Positions 29,054 through 39,821 are shown, counted from the first letter of the stretch. The stretch is 50,501 nucleotides of DNA from Actinomycetota bacterium (GCA_009699375.1 WLOF01000002.1:1-50501), one strand, 5' to 3'. Translations and numbers: made by a program. The notes: generated by a model not told the origin, from the letters alone.

Positions 29054-29056
29054 ACT
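29051..29056 (+). promoter_or_regulatory. Candidate internal leaderless -10 box before trpB
   Basis: TAGACT includes the trpC stop codon and lies 7 nt before the trpB ATG. It could drive a separate trpBA transcript; the spacer is too short for a usual Shine-Dalgarno other than AAGGG at the trpC end. Confidence 0.4.
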
Positions 29057-29063
29057 TCACATT

Positions 29064-30254
29064 ATGTCTACTACAGAAATCCTCGGGCACTTTGGTCCCT
29101 ATGGTGGTCGTTTCGTGCCTGAAGCACTTATCGGCGCGTTAGACGAATTAGAAAATGCGCACAAAAGTGCAATTGATGATCCACTCTTTCAAGCAGAGTT
29201 AACAGAATTACATAAAACTTACAGTGGTCGTCCTAGCATCATCACTGAAGCAAAGAGATTTTCAGAATATGCAGGTGGTGCGCGAATTCTTCTCAAGCGT
29301 GAAGATCTCAATCACACCGGTAGCCACAAAATTAATAACGTTTTAGGTCAAGCGCTTTTAACAAAGCGAATGGGGAAAAAGCGAATCATCGCTGAAACGG
29401 GAGCCGGGCAACACGGAGTTGCATCGGCTACCGCAGCTGCACTCTTTGGACTTGAATGCGTTGTGTATATGGGCGAGGAAGATACGCAACGTCAATCACT
29501 CAACGTTGCGCGAATGAAATTGCTCGGTGCAGAAGTCGTTCCAGTGACTGCTGGTTCTCGCACTCTAAAAGATGCAATCAATGAGGCCATGCGTGATTGG
29601 GTAACAAATGTAGAAACAACACATTATTTACTCGGCACAGTCGCAGGACCGCATCCATTTCCCACAATGGTGCGAGATTTCCAAAAAATAATTGGTCAAG
29701 AGGCACGAGAACAGGTATTGGCGCTAACGGGACGTTTGCCTGACGCAGTGCTTGCTTGTGTAGGGGGAGGATCCAACGCGATTGGTATTTTCCATGCCTT
29801 TATTCCGGATTCCGATGTACAACTCATCGGATTCGAAGCCGGCGGTGATGGCGTTGAAACAGGACGACATGCCGCAACTATCACCGGAGGATCTCCAGGT
29901 GTTTTACATGGCACTCGTTCCTATGTTTTACAAGATGCGAATGGTCAAACCGTAGAATCGCACTCCATTTCAGCTGGTCTTGATTACCCTGGCGTTGGAC
30001 CAGAGCATGCATTTTTACATGACATTGGGCGCGCTCAATATCGTGCAATCAATGATGTACAAGCCATGCAAGCTTTTAAGTTGATGTGCGAGACAGAGGG
30101 AATAATTCCTGCGATTGAAACAGCGCATGCACTTGCTGGAGCGCTCGAAGTTGGAAGAGAGCTTGGCCCCAATTCCATATTATTAATCAACTTTTCAGGA
30201 CGTGGCGACAAAGATGTACAAACTGCTGCTCAATATTTCGGAATACCTCTTTAA
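29064..30254 (+). CDS. trpB: TrpB, tryptophan synthase beta subunit
   Basis: TrpB condenses indole with serine using PLP. The 396-aa protein starts with [12 protein letters not shown], carries the PLP lysine in HTGSHKINN, the phosphate loop GGGSNAIG, and the C-terminal FSGRGDKD. This is the standard TrpB1 form that pairs with TrpA. Its stop shares one base with the trpA ATG (TAATG). Confidence 0.98.
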   Translation: MSTTEILGHFGPYGGRFVPEALIGALDELENAHKSAIDDPLFQAELTELHKTYSGRPSIITEAKRFSEYAGGARILLKREDLNHTGSHKINNVLGQALLTKRMGKKRIIAETGAGQHGVASATAAALFGLECVVYMGEEDTQRQSLNVARMKLLGAEVVPVTAGSRTLKDAINEAMRDWVTNVETTHYLLGTVAGPHPFPTMVRDFQKIIGQEAREQVLALTGRLPDAVLACVGGGSNAIGIFHAFIPDSDVQLIGFEAGGDGVETGRHAATITGGSPGVLHGTRSYVLQDANGQTVESHSISAGLDYPGVGPEHAFLHDIGRAQYRAINDVQAMQAFKLMCETEGIIPAIETAHALAGALEVGRELGPNSILLINFSGRGDKDVQTAAQYFGIPL

Positions 30255-31057
30255 TGACGACGCAGCTTGAGGATGCTTTAAAAAGGGCCAAGAGCGAAAA
30301 TCGCGCTGCTCTCATCGCATATATTCCTGCTGGTTTTCCTTCCTACGAGGGGTGCAAGAAAGTTATTACGGTTTTTCAAGAAGCCGGAGTAGATGTAGTA
30401 GAAATCGGATTTCCATATAGCGATCCAGTAATGGATGGGCCGACCATCCAAGAAGCCGCAACAATTTCCCTGCGTGGCCGAACTGGTGCTCCTCAAGTAT
30501 TTTCGACAGTTAAGCATGCACATAGCGTTGGCTTGGCAACTCTGGTTATGACTTACTGGAATCCAATTGAAAAATATGGAGCGGATGCATTCGCGCAAGA
30601 GATTGCCAGTAATGGTGGGTCAGGTGTCATCACACCTGACTTGACTATTGAAGAATCTGCAAAGTGGGAAAGCGCTGTTCTATCTTCACAAATCAATTCG
30701 ATTTACGTCGTGGCTCCCAGCACAACTAAGGATCGCTTGGCTCGAGTTGCTTCGCATTGTTCTGGATTCGTTTATGCAGCATCTCTTATGGGGGTAACAG
30801 GTACGCGCACTTCAGTATCTTCTGGAGCAGAAGATCTCGTTTCTCGTCTTCGGGAGGAAACGACACTGCCCATTTGTGTGGGCTTAGGAGTTTCCACGCG
30901 CGAGCAAGCTAAAAGTGTTGCCTCCTATGCAGATGGAGTAATCGTTGGGTCTGCATTTATTAAAATATTGCTTGAAGCTAAGAGCGAAGCTCAAGGTTTA
31001 GAAAGCGTGAGAGCGCTAGCAAAAGAACTTGCGTTAGGAGTAAGGGAAGCGCGATGA
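30254..31057 (+). CDS. trpA: TrpA, tryptophan synthase alpha subunit
   Basis: TrpA cleaves indole-3-glycerol phosphate to indole, which is tunnelled to TrpB. It is 267 aa. Catalytic residues sit in EIGFPYSDPVMDGPTIQ (Glu and Asp), and ASLMGVTGTR, VGLGVS and GSAF form the phosphate-binding end of the barrel. It is coupled to trpB and overlaps the next membrane-protein gene by ATGA. Confidence 0.97.
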   Translation: MTTQLEDALKRAKSENRAALIAYIPAGFPSYEGCKKVITVFQEAGVDVVEIGFPYSDPVMDGPTIQEAATISLRGRTGAPQVFSTVKHAHSVGLATLVMTYWNPIEKYGADAFAQEIASNGGSGVITPDLTIEESAKWESAVLSSQINSIYVVAPSTTKDRLARVASHCSGFVYAASLMGVTGTRTSVSSGAEDLVSRLREETTLPICVGLGVSTREQAKSVASYADGVIVGSAFIKILLEAKSEAQGLESVRALAKELALGVREAR

Positions 31058-31518
31058 AAAAATTGAGTCCGTGGCTAGGTTTGGTTTTCCGAGTAGTCGT
31101 TGGTGCGGTGCTCCTAGTTGCTGGATATCTCAAAGCGTTCAATCCGAGTAAAGCAAAAATGGCAGTGCGCGCATACGAAGCGCTGCCGATACCTGTCGCA
31201 AATATTTTGGGTGTTGCCCTGCCATGGATTGAAATTGGGGCAGGTTTGCTGTTAATTCTTGGTGTAGCCGTTAGGCAGACGGCAATCTTCTCAGGTTTCC
31301 TTATGCTTATTTTTATCATCGCAATTGCGCAAGCCTGGGCACGCGGTTTATCAATTGACTGCGGCTGCTTCGGGGGCGGAGGTCAGGTTGACGCCAAGGA
31401 TACGAAATATGTTCAAGAAATTCTCCGTGATTTTGGTTTAGGCCTCATGAGTTTGTATCTATTTCGGTACCCTAAGAGTCGGTTCGCACTGGAAAGAGAG
31501 AAGGAAACACATGAGTAA
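31054..31518 (+). CDS. MauE/DoxX-like redox-associated membrane protein
   Basis: This 154-aa protein has four hydrophobic segments and a C-terminal soluble tail. DCGCFGGGG (Cys103, Cys105) follows the fourth segment, matching the MauE/DoxX-like family whose members accompany periplasmic thioredoxins. It overlaps trpA at the start and the DsbA-like gene by 8 nt at the end, so it probably passes electrons to or helps that thioredoxin. This role is inferred from context. An in-operon GAGAGAAGG near its 3' end is the ribosome binding site of the next gene. Confidence 0.8.
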   Translation: MKKLSPWLGLVFRVVVGAVLLVAGYLKAFNPSKAKMAVRAYEALPIPVANILGVALPWIEIGAGLLLILGVAVRQTAIFSGFLMLIFIIAIAQAWARGLSIDCGCFGGGGQVDAKDTKYVQEILRDFGLGLMSLYLFRYPKSRFALEREKETHE

Positions 31519-32176
31519 ACAACCAGGTGGAGACAAAGTTACCCGATACATAGTCATCGGGATGGTCGTATTTATTGTCGCTGTTGGAGTGATTTTTTCA
31601 TTCGTCAGCAGCTCCAGCAAGGCTGCCCCATATCCTTCTATAGTTTCTAAGAGCGAAGGGTACGGAATTGTCTTCAACGGTGATCTGAAAAACGTACCGA
31701 AAGTTGATATTTGGGAAGATATGCAATGTCCATATTGCGGACGCTTTGAAGGCGTGAATGGTCCATACATACAAAAATTAATAAAAGAAAAGAAAGCCAC
31801 AATTGTTTTCCATGTGCTGTCATTTGCGGGACCAGAATCAGTTCTTGCAGCCAACGCGGTAGCGTGTTCAGCGGATGAAGGAAAATTCTTGCAGTATCAC
31901 GAATACCTATACGCCAACCAATCTCCGACAGAAAATTCAGGAAAATGGTCGACTGAAGGTTTGCTCAGCGCAGGATCTGAAGTGGGTCTTACATCAAGCA
32001 CATTCAAATCCTGTGTGGCGGATGGAACGTATGGCCAGTGGGTAAAGAATGTTGCTGATGACGGTGCGGCTAAGAATATCAATGCAACTCCAACAGTCTT
32101 TAAAGACGGTCAAAAATTGGATGGCAACGTTGTATTTTTTGACCCTGTTGCATTTGCTAAAGCCATCGAGGGTTAG
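31511..32176 (+). CDS. DsbA-like membrane-anchored thioredoxin
   Basis: The 221-aa protein has an N-terminal anchor (about 13-34), no lipobox, then a thioredoxin-fold domain with a helical insertion. The active site is Cys73-Pro-Tyr-Cys76, where classic DsbA has CPHC; the cis-proline is in NATPTVF. It likely forms disulfides in exported proteins. It lies between the MauE-like partner and lgt, an arrangement found in other Actinobacteria. Whether it works as oxidant or isomerase cannot be read from the sequence. Confidence 0.85.
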   Translation: MSKQPGGDKVTRYIVIGMVVFIVAVGVIFSFVSSSSKAAPYPSIVSKSEGYGIVFNGDLKNVPKVDIWEDMQCPYCGRFEGVNGPYIQKLIKEKKATIVFHVLSFAGPESVLAANAVACSADEGKFLQYHEYLYANQSPTENSGKWSTEGLLSAGSEVGLTSSTFKSCVADGTYGQWVKNVADDGAAKNINATPTVFKDGQKLDGNVVFFDPVAFAKAIEG

Positions 32177-32181
32177 TAACT

Positions 32182-33024
32182 GTGATGTTGCGGTTCATCC
32201 CAACTCCTAGTACTAGTGCTTTCAATATTGGCCCTCTGCAAATTCACTGGTATGCCTTATGCCTGATTGCAGGAATTGCAGTCGCAATTTGGTTGGGAGA
32301 TAAACGTTATCGGGCACTTGGCGGTGGCAAAAGCATTGTTGCTGATGTAGCAATAGTCGCAGTCCCGTCAGGAATTATTGGAGGACGTCTTTATCACGTT
32401 ATAACATCACCTGCCAATTACTTCGGGAGTGACGGAGATCTTTCTAGAGCTTTTAAAATTTGGGAAGGTGGTTTGGGAATTTGGGGGGCAATCTCTCTTG
32501 GAACACTTTCGGCTTGGATTTATTATCGTAAAGGTTTGAAATCTGATCGCGAAGGCGTTCTGCCTTTCGCGAAGTTTGCAGATGCTCTGGCTCCAGGAAT
32601 CCTTTTTGCAGAAGCAATAGGTCGTTTCGGAAACTGGTTTAACGGTGAACTTTTTGGCAAACCAACAACGCTGCCGTGGGCGGTAGAAATACCGCCGTAC
32701 AACAGACCCTACTTATATGGAAATTTCGAAACTTTTCATCCGACTTTTTTATACGAAGCACTCTGGTGCATCCTCATTGCAGTAGTCCTTCTCAAAAAGG
32801 GAAAATTATTGAAGCCTGGCCAAGGATTTCTTTTTTACGTAGCAGCGTATTGTTTTGGTAGATTTTTTATCGAAATACTTCGAATTGACTATGCAAGTCA
32901 CTTTCTAGGTCTCAGAATTAATGTGTGGGTGAGTGCACTGGTGTTCCTTGCAGCTGTGTGGTTCTTTGTACTTCTTGGGCGCCGTCCGCAAGCAGTCCCT
33001 ACTGCAGAATCGGATAACCTTTAG
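32182..33024 (+). CDS. lgt: Lgt, prolipoprotein diacylglyceryl transferase
   Basis: Lgt transfers diacylglycerol to the lipobox Cys of prolipoproteins, before LspA cleavage; the LivK lipoprotein of this window is a likely substrate. The 280-aa membrane protein has IHWYALCLIAG, GGRLYHV, the signature EAIGRFGNWFNGELFG, and HPTFLYEALW. The start is GTG 32182 or ATG 32185; a GAGGG sits 9 nt before the former. It follows dsbA by 5 bp. Confidence 0.95.
   Translation: MMLRFIPTPSTSAFNIGPLQIHWYALCLIAGIAVAIWLGDKRYRALGGGKSIVADVAIVAVPSGIIGGRLYHVITSPANYFGSDGDLSRAFKIWEGGLGIWGAISLGTLSAWIYYRKGLKSDREGVLPFAKFADALAPGILFAEAIGRFGNWFNGELFGKPTTLPWAVEIPPYNRPYLYGNFETFHPTFLYEALWCILIAVVLLKKGKLLKPGQGFLFYVAAYCFGRFFIEILRIDYASHFLGLRINVWVSALVFLAAVWFFVLLGRRPQAVPTAESDNL
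33015..33020 (+). promoter_or_regulatory. Candidate leaderless -10 box of the VIT1-family gene
   Basis: TAACCT at the lgt 3' end lies 6 nt before the ATG at 33027, and no Shine-Dalgarno is visible. Confidence 0.4.
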
Positions 33025-33026
33025 CC

Positions 33027-33734
33027 ATGTCCCTCGAAGATGTTTATCAAAGAAATCTGCATCACCGTACGCACAGAGCTGGTTGGTTACGAGCTGCAGT
33101 GCTTGGTGCGAATGACGGATTAGTTTCTACTGCCTCTCTCATGATTGGCGTTTCTGCAGCAAATGCCGACAGTTTCCTTATCACTGCTGGTATTGCAGGA
33201 ATAGTTGCAGGCGCGATGTCAATGGCTGTTGGAGAATACGTTTCAGTCAGATCACAAAATGATGTTGAAGAATCTGATCGCATTATGGAGATGGAACATT
33301 TAGCGCTAGATCCAGAGGGTGAACTTTTAGAATTGGAACATATCTATATTAAGCGCGGACTTTCACAAGAACTCGCACACCAAGTCGCGGTAGCCATGCA
33401 TGACAAGGACCCCTTGGCTGCACATCTCAGGGACGAACTGGGTCAACATCCCCATACAAAAGCGCGACCGATGCAGGCAGCACTTGCTTCAGCGGCAAGT
33501 TTCACTATGGGTGGATTGATTCCATTTGTTGGTGCGTTTGCTCCAAGTGCAGGTGCAAAAGCGTGGAGTATCGTCCTATTTACTGTTATTGGATTACTAG
33601 GCACTGGAATTATTAGCGCACGTACTGCAGGTTCGCGAGTAGTCCCTACAACAATTCGCGTGCTGATAGGTGGAGCGTTAGGTATGGCAATTACGGCTGG
33701 AATCGGAAGTTTGGTTCATTTAAGCGGAATCTAG
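33027..33734 (+). CDS. VIT1/CCC1-family iron/manganese transporter
   Basis: The 235-aa protein carries the family signature GANDGLVSTASLMIG in the first membrane helix, AGAMSMAVGEYVSVRSQ in the second, then an acidic helical metal-binding region (MEMEHLALDPEGELLELEHIY), and three further membrane segments. VIT1/CCC1 proteins move Fe2+ or Mn2+ out of the cytoplasm in plants and yeast. The direction and ion in bacteria are less certain. It is 116 bp before gltB and has a possible leaderless promoter. Confidence 0.88.
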   Translation: MSLEDVYQRNLHHRTHRAGWLRAAVLGANDGLVSTASLMIGVSAANADSFLITAGIAGIVAGAMSMAVGEYVSVRSQNDVEESDRIMEMEHLALDPEGELLELEHIYIKRGLSQELAHQVAVAMHDKDPLAAHLRDELGQHPHTKARPMQAALASAASFTMGGLIPFVGAFAPSAGAKAWSIVLFTVIGLLGTGIISARTAGSRVVPTTIRVLIGGALGMAITAGIGSLVHLSGI

Positions 33735-33812
33735 AGGCAAACGAGAGAAGAATTAACTCCGCTGCTTATCAAAATCTTTGGTAGAGTTTGCACAGCAGAT
33801 TTCAAGGGCCAA

Positions 33813-33839
33813 AGTTGTCCCTCTACATTTCGGACAACT
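33813..33839 (+). promoter_or_regulatory. Perfect 8-bp inverted repeat before gltB
   Basis: AGTTGTCC (33813-33820) and GGACAACT (33832-33839) form a perfect inverted repeat with an 11-nt spacer that contains TACATT, a possible -10 box. It ends just before the gltB Shine-Dalgarno GGAG (33840-33843). It could be an operator or a leader hairpin. The TTGTCC/GGACAA half-sites recur upstream of livK. Confidence 0.5.
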
Positions 33840-33850
33840 GGAGCAATTTC

Positions 33851-36800
33851 GTGACTCTCGCATCAAACTTTCCGCAGAAGCAGGGACTTTATGATCCTGC
33901 TTTTGAGCATGATGCCTGCGGTGTTGCCATGGTCGCAACACTCAACAAGATTGCCACACATGAAATTGTTGCAACCGCTCTCACAGCGCTTCGAAATTTA
34001 GAACACCGGGGCGCATCTGGCGCAGAGCCAGACAGCGGAGATGGTGCAGGAATTCTTATCCGTATTCCTGACGCGTTTTTACGCGCTGTCACAGGATTCA
34101 AACTTCCGCCCGCTGGTCACTACGCAGCTGGTATCGCTTTCATAGCTCAAGGCGCAGATGTGAAATCTGCGATTGAAAAATTAGCAGATGAAGAAGGGCT
34201 GACGGTTTTGGGTTGGAGAACTCTTCCGATTAATTCAGCCTCACTCGGCAAAACTGCGACGTCTGTTATGCCGCAATTCGAGCAACTCTTTGTTTCGGGT
34301 AAAAAAGATGAATCAGGCATTCATCTTGATCGCTTAACATTTTGCTTGCGGAAACGGGTCGAGCATAGCCTCGAAGTGTATTTCCCATCCTTATCTTCAC
34401 AAACAATTGTTTATAAGGGAATGTTGACTACCGGTCAGCTAGAAGAGTTCTTCCCGGATTTATCTGACTCACGGGTGATGTCACCGTTAGCGGTTGTTCA
34501 CTCCCGATTCTCAACAAATACTTTCCCTTCTTGGCCATTAGCGCATCCCTACAGATTCATTGCCCACAATGGTGAGATTAATACAGTGAAGGGCAATAGA
34601 AATTGGATGCGGGCCCGCGAAGCACTTTTGAAAAGCGATGTCATTCCTGGAGATATTTCTAGAATTTTCCCGATCATTGATACGCATGGAAGTGACTCTG
34701 CTTCATTTGATGAAGTACTCGAACTTCTTTATTTAGGAGGAAGATCGCTGGCACATTCTGTCTTGATGATGATTCCGGAAGCGTGGGAAAATCACGCATC
34801 GATGTCTCAATCTCGTCGCGAATTCTATGCTTTCCATTCCTCACTTATGGAGCCTTGGGATGGTCCAGCATGTGTAACTTTTACAGATGGACATCAAGTA
34901 GGCGCCGTTCTCGATCGCAACGGTCTACGGCCATCACGTTTTTGGGTGACAAAAGATGGACTCGTTGTACTCGCAAGTGAAGTGGGCGTTTTAGATATTC
35001 CAGCAGATCAGATTGCTCGAAAAGGGCGACTTCAGCCCGGAAAAATGTTCTTAGTTGATATTGAAGCGGGCAGAATTATTGAAGATGAAGAAATTAAAAA
35101 TGATTTGGCCACTTCGGCACCTTACGGAGAATGGCTTCACGCAGGAAAAATTAAGTTGGGGGAGTTGCCCGCAAGAGAACATATTGTCTATCCACATTCA
35201 TCTGTAATTCGTCGTCAAAGAGCTTTCGGATATACCGAAGAAGATTTACGAATTCTCATTACTCCAATGGCACGCAATGGTGCCGAGCCATTAGGTTCAA
35301 TGGGTAGCGACTCACCCATTGCTGCACTCTCTAATCGACCAAGACTTTTATTTGATTACTTCACACAATTGTTTGCCCAAGTAACGAATCCTCCACTCGA
35401 TGCAATCCGCGAAGAACTCGTTACATCTCTAGCCGGCTCAATAGGGCCAGAACATAATCTTTTAGATCCTGGACCCCATTCTTGTAGGCAAATTGACTTA
35501 GATTATCCAGTAATCGACAACGACGAACTTGCAAAAATTATTCACGTTAATGCTGATGGCGATCATCCAGGATTTATTACACATGTTGTACGTGGTCTCT
35601 TTCCCGTTGCTGGAGAGGGAGCCGGACTGAAAACAAGACTGGATGAAATTCGGGCTGAAGTTTCCGGAGCAATTGCGGAAGGCGCACGACTTATTGTTTT
35701 GTCAGATCGAGATGGCGATGCAGATAATGCACCAATCCCATCTCTATTACTTACAGCAGCTGTTCACCACCATTTGATTCGCGAAAAAACTCGCACGAAT
35801 GTTGGGCTTGTTATTGAAGCAGGCGATGTGCGAGAAGTGCACCACGTAGCACTTCTGATCGGATACGGTGCAGGCGCCGTCAATCCTTATCTTGCGATGG
35901 AAAGCGCAGAAGATTTAGTTTTGCAAAGCGTCATTACAGGAATCGGACCCGAGAAAGCGGTACGTAACCTCATTAAGTCTCTGGACAAGGGCGTACTTAA
36001 GGTCATGTCAAAGATGGGAATCTCCACGATAGCTTCCTATACAGGAGCACAAGTTTTTGAAGCCATCGGACTCTCAAATGAAATTATCGATGAATATTTT
36101 GCAGGGACTACTTCGCGATTGGGCGGAGTCGGACTCGATGTCATTGCTCGAGAAACCATTGCCCGTCATCACATTGCTTATCCTCCCGGAGGAGAAGTTC
36201 CTGGAACAAAGCGCCTACCGATTGGTGGCGAATACCAATGGCGCAGAGATGGGGAACCTCATCTATTTGATCCTGAAACTGTGTTCACTCTCCAACATTC
36301 AACTCGTAACAAACGATTTGATATTTTCAAGAGATATACAAATAGGGTCAATGATCAAAGCAAAAATGCGATGACTCTGAGAGGGTTATTTGCATTCAAA
36401 ATCGATGAGAAGAAGTCAATCGATATTGCACAAGTAGAACCTGCGGGAGCAATTTATAAGCGATTCTCGACAGGTGCAATGTCCTACGGTTCGATATCAC
36501 AAGAGGCTCACGAAACTATGGCAATAGCCATGAACCGTTTGGGCGGTAAATCAAATACCGGCGAGGGCGGCGAAGATCCAGAGCGTTTTACAATGATGGC
36601 CAATGGTGATTCGAAACGTTCTGCAATCAAACAAGTAGCTAGTGGACGCTTTGGTGTAACGAGTGATTATTTGGTTAATTCCGATGACATCCAAATAAAA
36701 ATTGCTCAAGGTGCAAAGCCAGGCGAGGGCGGTCAATTACCAGGTAACAAGGTTTATCCATGGATTGCCAAAGTTCGTTACTCCACCCCTGGCGTAGGTC

Positions 36801-38365
36801 TTATTTCGCCACCGCCACACCACGATATTTATTCCATTGAAGATTTAGCACAACTGATTCATGACCTTAAGAACGCAAACAAGAACGCGCGAATCCACGT
36901 GAAACTTGTTGCTGAAGTTGGCGTCGGAACTGTTGCTGCAGGAGTGAGCAAAGCCCACGCAGATGTTGTTTTGATTTCTGGGCATGATGGCGGAACTGGA
37001 GCGTCGCCACTGACTTCCCTAAAACATGCTGGCGCACCTTGGGAGCTTGGCCTTGCTGAAACTCAACAAACCTTGCTGCTTAATGGGTTGCGCGATCGAA
37101 TTGTCGTACAAGCAGATGGTCAATTGAAAACTGGACGAGATGTCGTCATTGCGGCGCTACTGGGTGCAGAGGAGTTTGGTTTCGCAACTGCGCCATTGGT
37201 TGTATCGGGTTGCGTCATGATGAGGGTTTGTCATCTAGATACCTGTCCAGTAGGAGTTGCAACTCAGAATCCAGAACTGCGTAAAAAATTCACAGGGAAA
37301 CCAGAATTTGTTGAAACATTCTTTGAATACATTGCAGAAGAAGTCCGTGAATATCTTGCACTTCTCGGTCTCCGGACTCTGGAAGAAGCTGTCGGGCGAG
37401 TTGATCTTTTGGATACTGCAAAGGCAATCACACATTGGAAAACTTCTGGCTTAGATTTGGCACCCCTGCTTTCTCGACCAGATGTGAAAGGTCCGTTACA
37501 TCAAACAACATTCCAGGACCACGGTCTCGAGAACGCGCTAGACAACGAATTGATTATCAAAGCAGAGCCTGCGTTATTGCATGGGAAGAAAGTTGAAATT
37601 TCTGTTGATGTCAGAAATGTGAATCGCACAGTTGGAACGATGCTAGGTGCTGAGATCACCCGAAAGTATGGTGGCGCTGGACTACCGGCAAATACTGTTG
37701 ATATCACTTTGCGAGGATCTGCAGGACAATCCTTAGGTGCCTTCATACCAAGTGGTCTCACTTTGCGACTTTACGGAGATTCCAATGATTATGTTGCTAA
37801 GGGTATTTCTGGCGGACGCGTCATAGTCCAGCCCGACAGGAAATCTACTTTCCCATCACAAGAAAATGTGGTTGCTGGAAACGTCATTGGTTACGGTGCC
37901 ACTTCAGGTGAAATATTTATTAGAGGCGTCGTTGGTGAAAGATTTTGCGTGCGAAACTCTGGGGCAGTTGCCGTGGCAGAGGGAATCGGCGATCACGGTT
38001 GCGAATACATGACGGGTGGCACTGTTCTCGTTCTTGGCAAAACAGGCAGAAATTTTGCTGCAGGAATGTCTGGTGGCAGAGCATTTGTTCTTGATTTGGA
38101 ACCAGCGAATGTTAATCCTGAAATGGTCGACATTATGTCTGTTCCAGTCGACGAACGAGATTCTCTTAAAGAATTAGTTTCTTCGTTTGCGAAAGAAACA
38201 CAATCAGCTGTTGCGCAATCGCTGCTGGACGATTGGGATTCATCGGTTACAAGAATTTCATTGGTTATGCCTCGCGACTATGCCAGAGTCTTGCGCGCTA
38301 TGGATAAAGCGCTTCGAGAAGGACTGCCTGCTGACCAATATGTCATGGAGGTGGCAAATGGGTGA
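33851..38365 (+). CDS. gltB: GltB, glutamate synthase (NADPH) large subunit
   Basis: GltB makes two glutamates from glutamine and 2-oxoglutarate. The GTG at 33851 has GGAG 7 nt upstream and gives 1504 aa; the nucleophile Cys23 (HDACGVAMV) would be exposed by removal of a 22-residue propeptide. The amidotransferase domain is followed by the central domain, the FMN-binding synthase domain ([20 protein letters not shown]), 3Fe-4S cysteines 1121, 1127 and 1132 ([12 protein letters not shown]), and the glycine-rich beta-helix. The longer frame from 33788 was rejected. gltD overlaps its end. Confidence 0.96.
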   Translation: MTLASNFPQKQGLYDPAFEHDACGVAMVATLNKIATHEIVATALTALRNLEHRGASGAEPDSGDGAGILIRIPDAFLRAVTGFKLPPAGHYAAGIAFIAQGADVKSAIEKLADEEGLTVLGWRTLPINSASLGKTATSVMPQFEQLFVSGKKDESGIHLDRLTFCLRKRVEHSLEVYFPSLSSQTIVYKGMLTTGQLEEFFPDLSDSRVMSPLAVVHSRFSTNTFPSWPLAHPYRFIAHNGEINTVKGNRNWMRAREALLKSDVIPGDISRIFPIIDTHGSDSASFDEVLELLYLGGRSLAHSVLMMIPEAWENHASMSQSRREFYAFHSSLMEPWDGPACVTFTDGHQVGAVLDRNGLRPSRFWVTKDGLVVLASEVGVLDIPADQIARKGRLQPGKMFLVDIEAGRIIEDEEIKNDLATSAPYGEWLHAGKIKLGELPAREHIVYPHSSVIRRQRAFGYTEEDLRILITPMARNGAEPLGSMGSDSPIAALSNRPRLLFDYFTQLFAQVTNPPLDAIREELVTSLAGSIGPEHNLLDPGPHSCRQIDLDYPVIDNDELAKIIHVNADGDHPGFITHVVRGLFPVAGEGAGLKTRLDEIRAEVSGAIAEGARLIVLSDRDGDADNAPIPSLLLTAAVHHHLIREKTRTNVGLVIEAGDVREVHHVALLIGYGAGAVNPYLAMESAEDLVLQSVITGIGPEKAVRNLIKSLDKGVLKVMSKMGISTIASYTGAQVFEAIGLSNEIIDEYFAGTTSRLGGVGLDVIARETIARHHIAYPPGGEVPGTKRLPIGGEYQWRRDGEPHLFDPETVFTLQHSTRNKRFDIFKRYTNRVNDQSKNAMTLRGLFAFKIDEKKSIDIAQVEPAGAIYKRFSTGAMSYGSISQEAHETMAIAMNRLGGKSNTGEGGEDPERFTMMANGDSKRSAIKQVASGRFGVTSDYLVNSDDIQIKIAQGAKPGEGGQLPGNKVYPWIAKVRYSTPGVGLISPPPHHDIYSIEDLAQLIHDLKNANKNARIHVKLVAEVGVGTVAAGVSKAHADVVLISGHDGGTGASPLTSLKHAGAPWELGLAETQQTLLLNGLRDRIVVQADGQLKTGRDVVIAALLGAEEFGFATAPLVVSGCVMMRVCHLDTCPVGVATQNPELRKKFTGKPEFVETFFEYIAEEVREYLALLGLRTLEEAVGRVDLLDTAKAITHWKTSGLDLAPLLSRPDVKGPLHQTTFQDHGLENALDNELIIKAEPALLHGKKVEISVDVRNVNRTVGTMLGAEITRKYGGAGLPANTVDITLRGSAGQSLGAFIPSGLTLRLYGDSNDYVAKGISGGRVIVQPDRKSTFPSQENVVAGNVIGYGATSGEIFIRGVVGERFCVRNSGAVAVAEGIGDHGCEYMTGGTVLVLGKTGRNFAAGMSGGRAFVLDLEPANVNPEMVDIMSVPVDERDSLKELVSSFAKETQSAVAQSLLDDWDSSVTRISLVMPRDYARVLRAMDKALREGLPADQYVMEVANG

Positions 38366-39812
38366 TCCAAGAGGTTTTTTGACGACTCCTCGAGAAGTTC
38401 CAAAGAGGAGACCTGTTGATATTCGTATTCGCGATTGGAAAGAAGTTTACGAACCGCAAGAGTTTAGCGCTCTTCAAAAACAAGCTGGTCGATGCATGGA
38501 TTGCGGAATCCCTTTCTGCCATCAAGGGTGTCCTTTAGGAAACCTCATCCCAGAATGGAATGACTTAATTTTTAGAGGTGACAAAGATGAGGCAATCGAT
38601 CGCTTACATGCAACAAACAATTTCCCTGAATTCACTGGGCGACTTTGTCCCGCTCCATGTGAAACCGCATGCGTAGTCGCAATCAACGCAGATGCTGTAA
38701 CCATCAAGCAAGTAGAACTCCGAACCATCGAAGAAGCTTTTGATAATGGGAAAGTTATCCCATTGCAACCCGATCGTCTTTCTGGAAAAACCGTTGCTGT
38801 TGTTGGTTCCGGACCCGCTGGCTTGGCTGTTGCTCAGCAATTAACTCGCGCTGGTCATACCGTTGCCGTTTATGAAAGAGCCGAAAAAATTGGTGGCTTA
38901 CTACGTTACGGAATTCCAGAATTCAAGATGGAGAAATCAATTCTTGATCGCAGACTCACACAGATGAGCGCAGAAGGAACGCGGTTCCGACCAGGTGTTG
39001 ATGTAGGTGTAGAAGTAACAGGCCATCAACTTCGCTCACGTTACGATGCAGTTGTACTTGCAGTGGGTGCCACAGATTGGCGCGAACTGCCTATTCCTGG
39101 ACGCGACTTGCGTGGCATTCATCAAGCTATGGAATATCTACCTTGGGGGAATAAGCAAGCGCTTGGCGAAATTGAAATCTCACCTATCAATGTCGAAGGA
39201 AAGCACGTAGTCATTCTTGGTGGGGGAGATACGGGTGCAGATTGCTTGGGAACAGCCACGCGACAAGGTGCAGCAAGTGTGACCCAGTTGGAAATTTTGC
39301 CACGACCAACAGAAGAACGTCCTTCTGCGCAGCCTTGGCCGATGTATCCAATGATATTCAGAGTTTCGAGTGCTCACGAAGAAAATGATCATCGAATTTT
39401 TTCTGTATCTACTGAGAAATTTATTGGGGATTCTGACGGAAATGTCAAAGCCCTTGTACTAGTTGAAACAGAATTCGTGAATGGCAAATTTACTAGCGTG
39501 CCTGGAACCGAAAAGGAAATTCCTGCAGATTTCGTCTTTCTAGCAATGGGATTCACTGGCCCAGAAAAAAGTCCATTGCTCACTCAATTAGAAGTAGAGC
39601 TGGACGAGCGCGGGAATATCAAGCGAAATCAACAATATGAAACAAATTCTGAAGGTGTATTTGTTTGTGGAGATGCAGGTAGAGGGCAATCACTCATTGT
39701 TTGGGCTATTGCCGAAGGTCGTAGCGCAGCATCTGCAGTTGACCGATTCTTAACCGGAAGTTCACAGTTACCGTCACCAATTGAGCCGACAGAGCGCCAA
39801 CTAATGGTTTAG
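38358..39812 (+). CDS. gltD: GltD, glutamate synthase small subunit
   Basis: GltD passes electrons from NADPH through FAD and 4Fe-4S clusters to GltB. From the ATG at 38358 (GGAGG 6 nt upstream, 8-nt overlap with gltB) it is 484 aa. Cys clusters [14 protein letters not shown] and CPAPCETAC lie near the N-terminus, then the FAD loop [12 protein letters not shown] and the NADPH loop [11 protein letters not shown], and near the C-terminus GDAGRGQSL. The open frame from 38187 is an artefact running within gltB. Confidence 0.96.
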   Translation: MGDPRGFLTTPREVPKRRPVDIRIRDWKEVYEPQEFSALQKQAGRCMDCGIPFCHQGCPLGNLIPEWNDLIFRGDKDEAIDRLHATNNFPEFTGRLCPAPCETACVVAINADAVTIKQVELRTIEEAFDNGKVIPLQPDRLSGKTVAVVGSGPAGLAVAQQLTRAGHTVAVYERAEKIGGLLRYGIPEFKMEKSILDRRLTQMSAEGTRFRPGVDVGVEVTGHQLRSRYDAVVLAVGATDWRELPIPGRDLRGIHQAMEYLPWGNKQALGEIEISPINVEGKHVVILGGGDTGADCLGTATRQGAASVTQLEILPRPTEERPSAQPWPMYPMIFRVSSAHEENDHRIFSVSTEKFIGDSDGNVKALVLVETEFVNGKFTSVPGTEKEIPADFVFLAMGFTGPEKSPLLTQLEVELDERGNIKRNQQYETNSEGVFVCGDAGRGQSLIVWAIAEGRSAASAVDRFLTGSSQLPSPIEPTERQLMV

Positions 39813-39815
39813 TGT
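39810..39815 (+). promoter_or_regulatory. Candidate leaderless -10 box of pyk
   Basis: TAGTGT overlaps the gltD stop and lies 6 nt before the pyk ATG; no Shine-Dalgarno is visible. Confidence 0.35.
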
Positions 39816-39821
39816 TGAACT

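Noticed and set aside
33723-33763. AGCGGA/TCCGCT pair after the VIT1-family gene as a terminator
   Set aside because: Six pairs with a 29-nt loop and the left arm inside the coding region; too weak.
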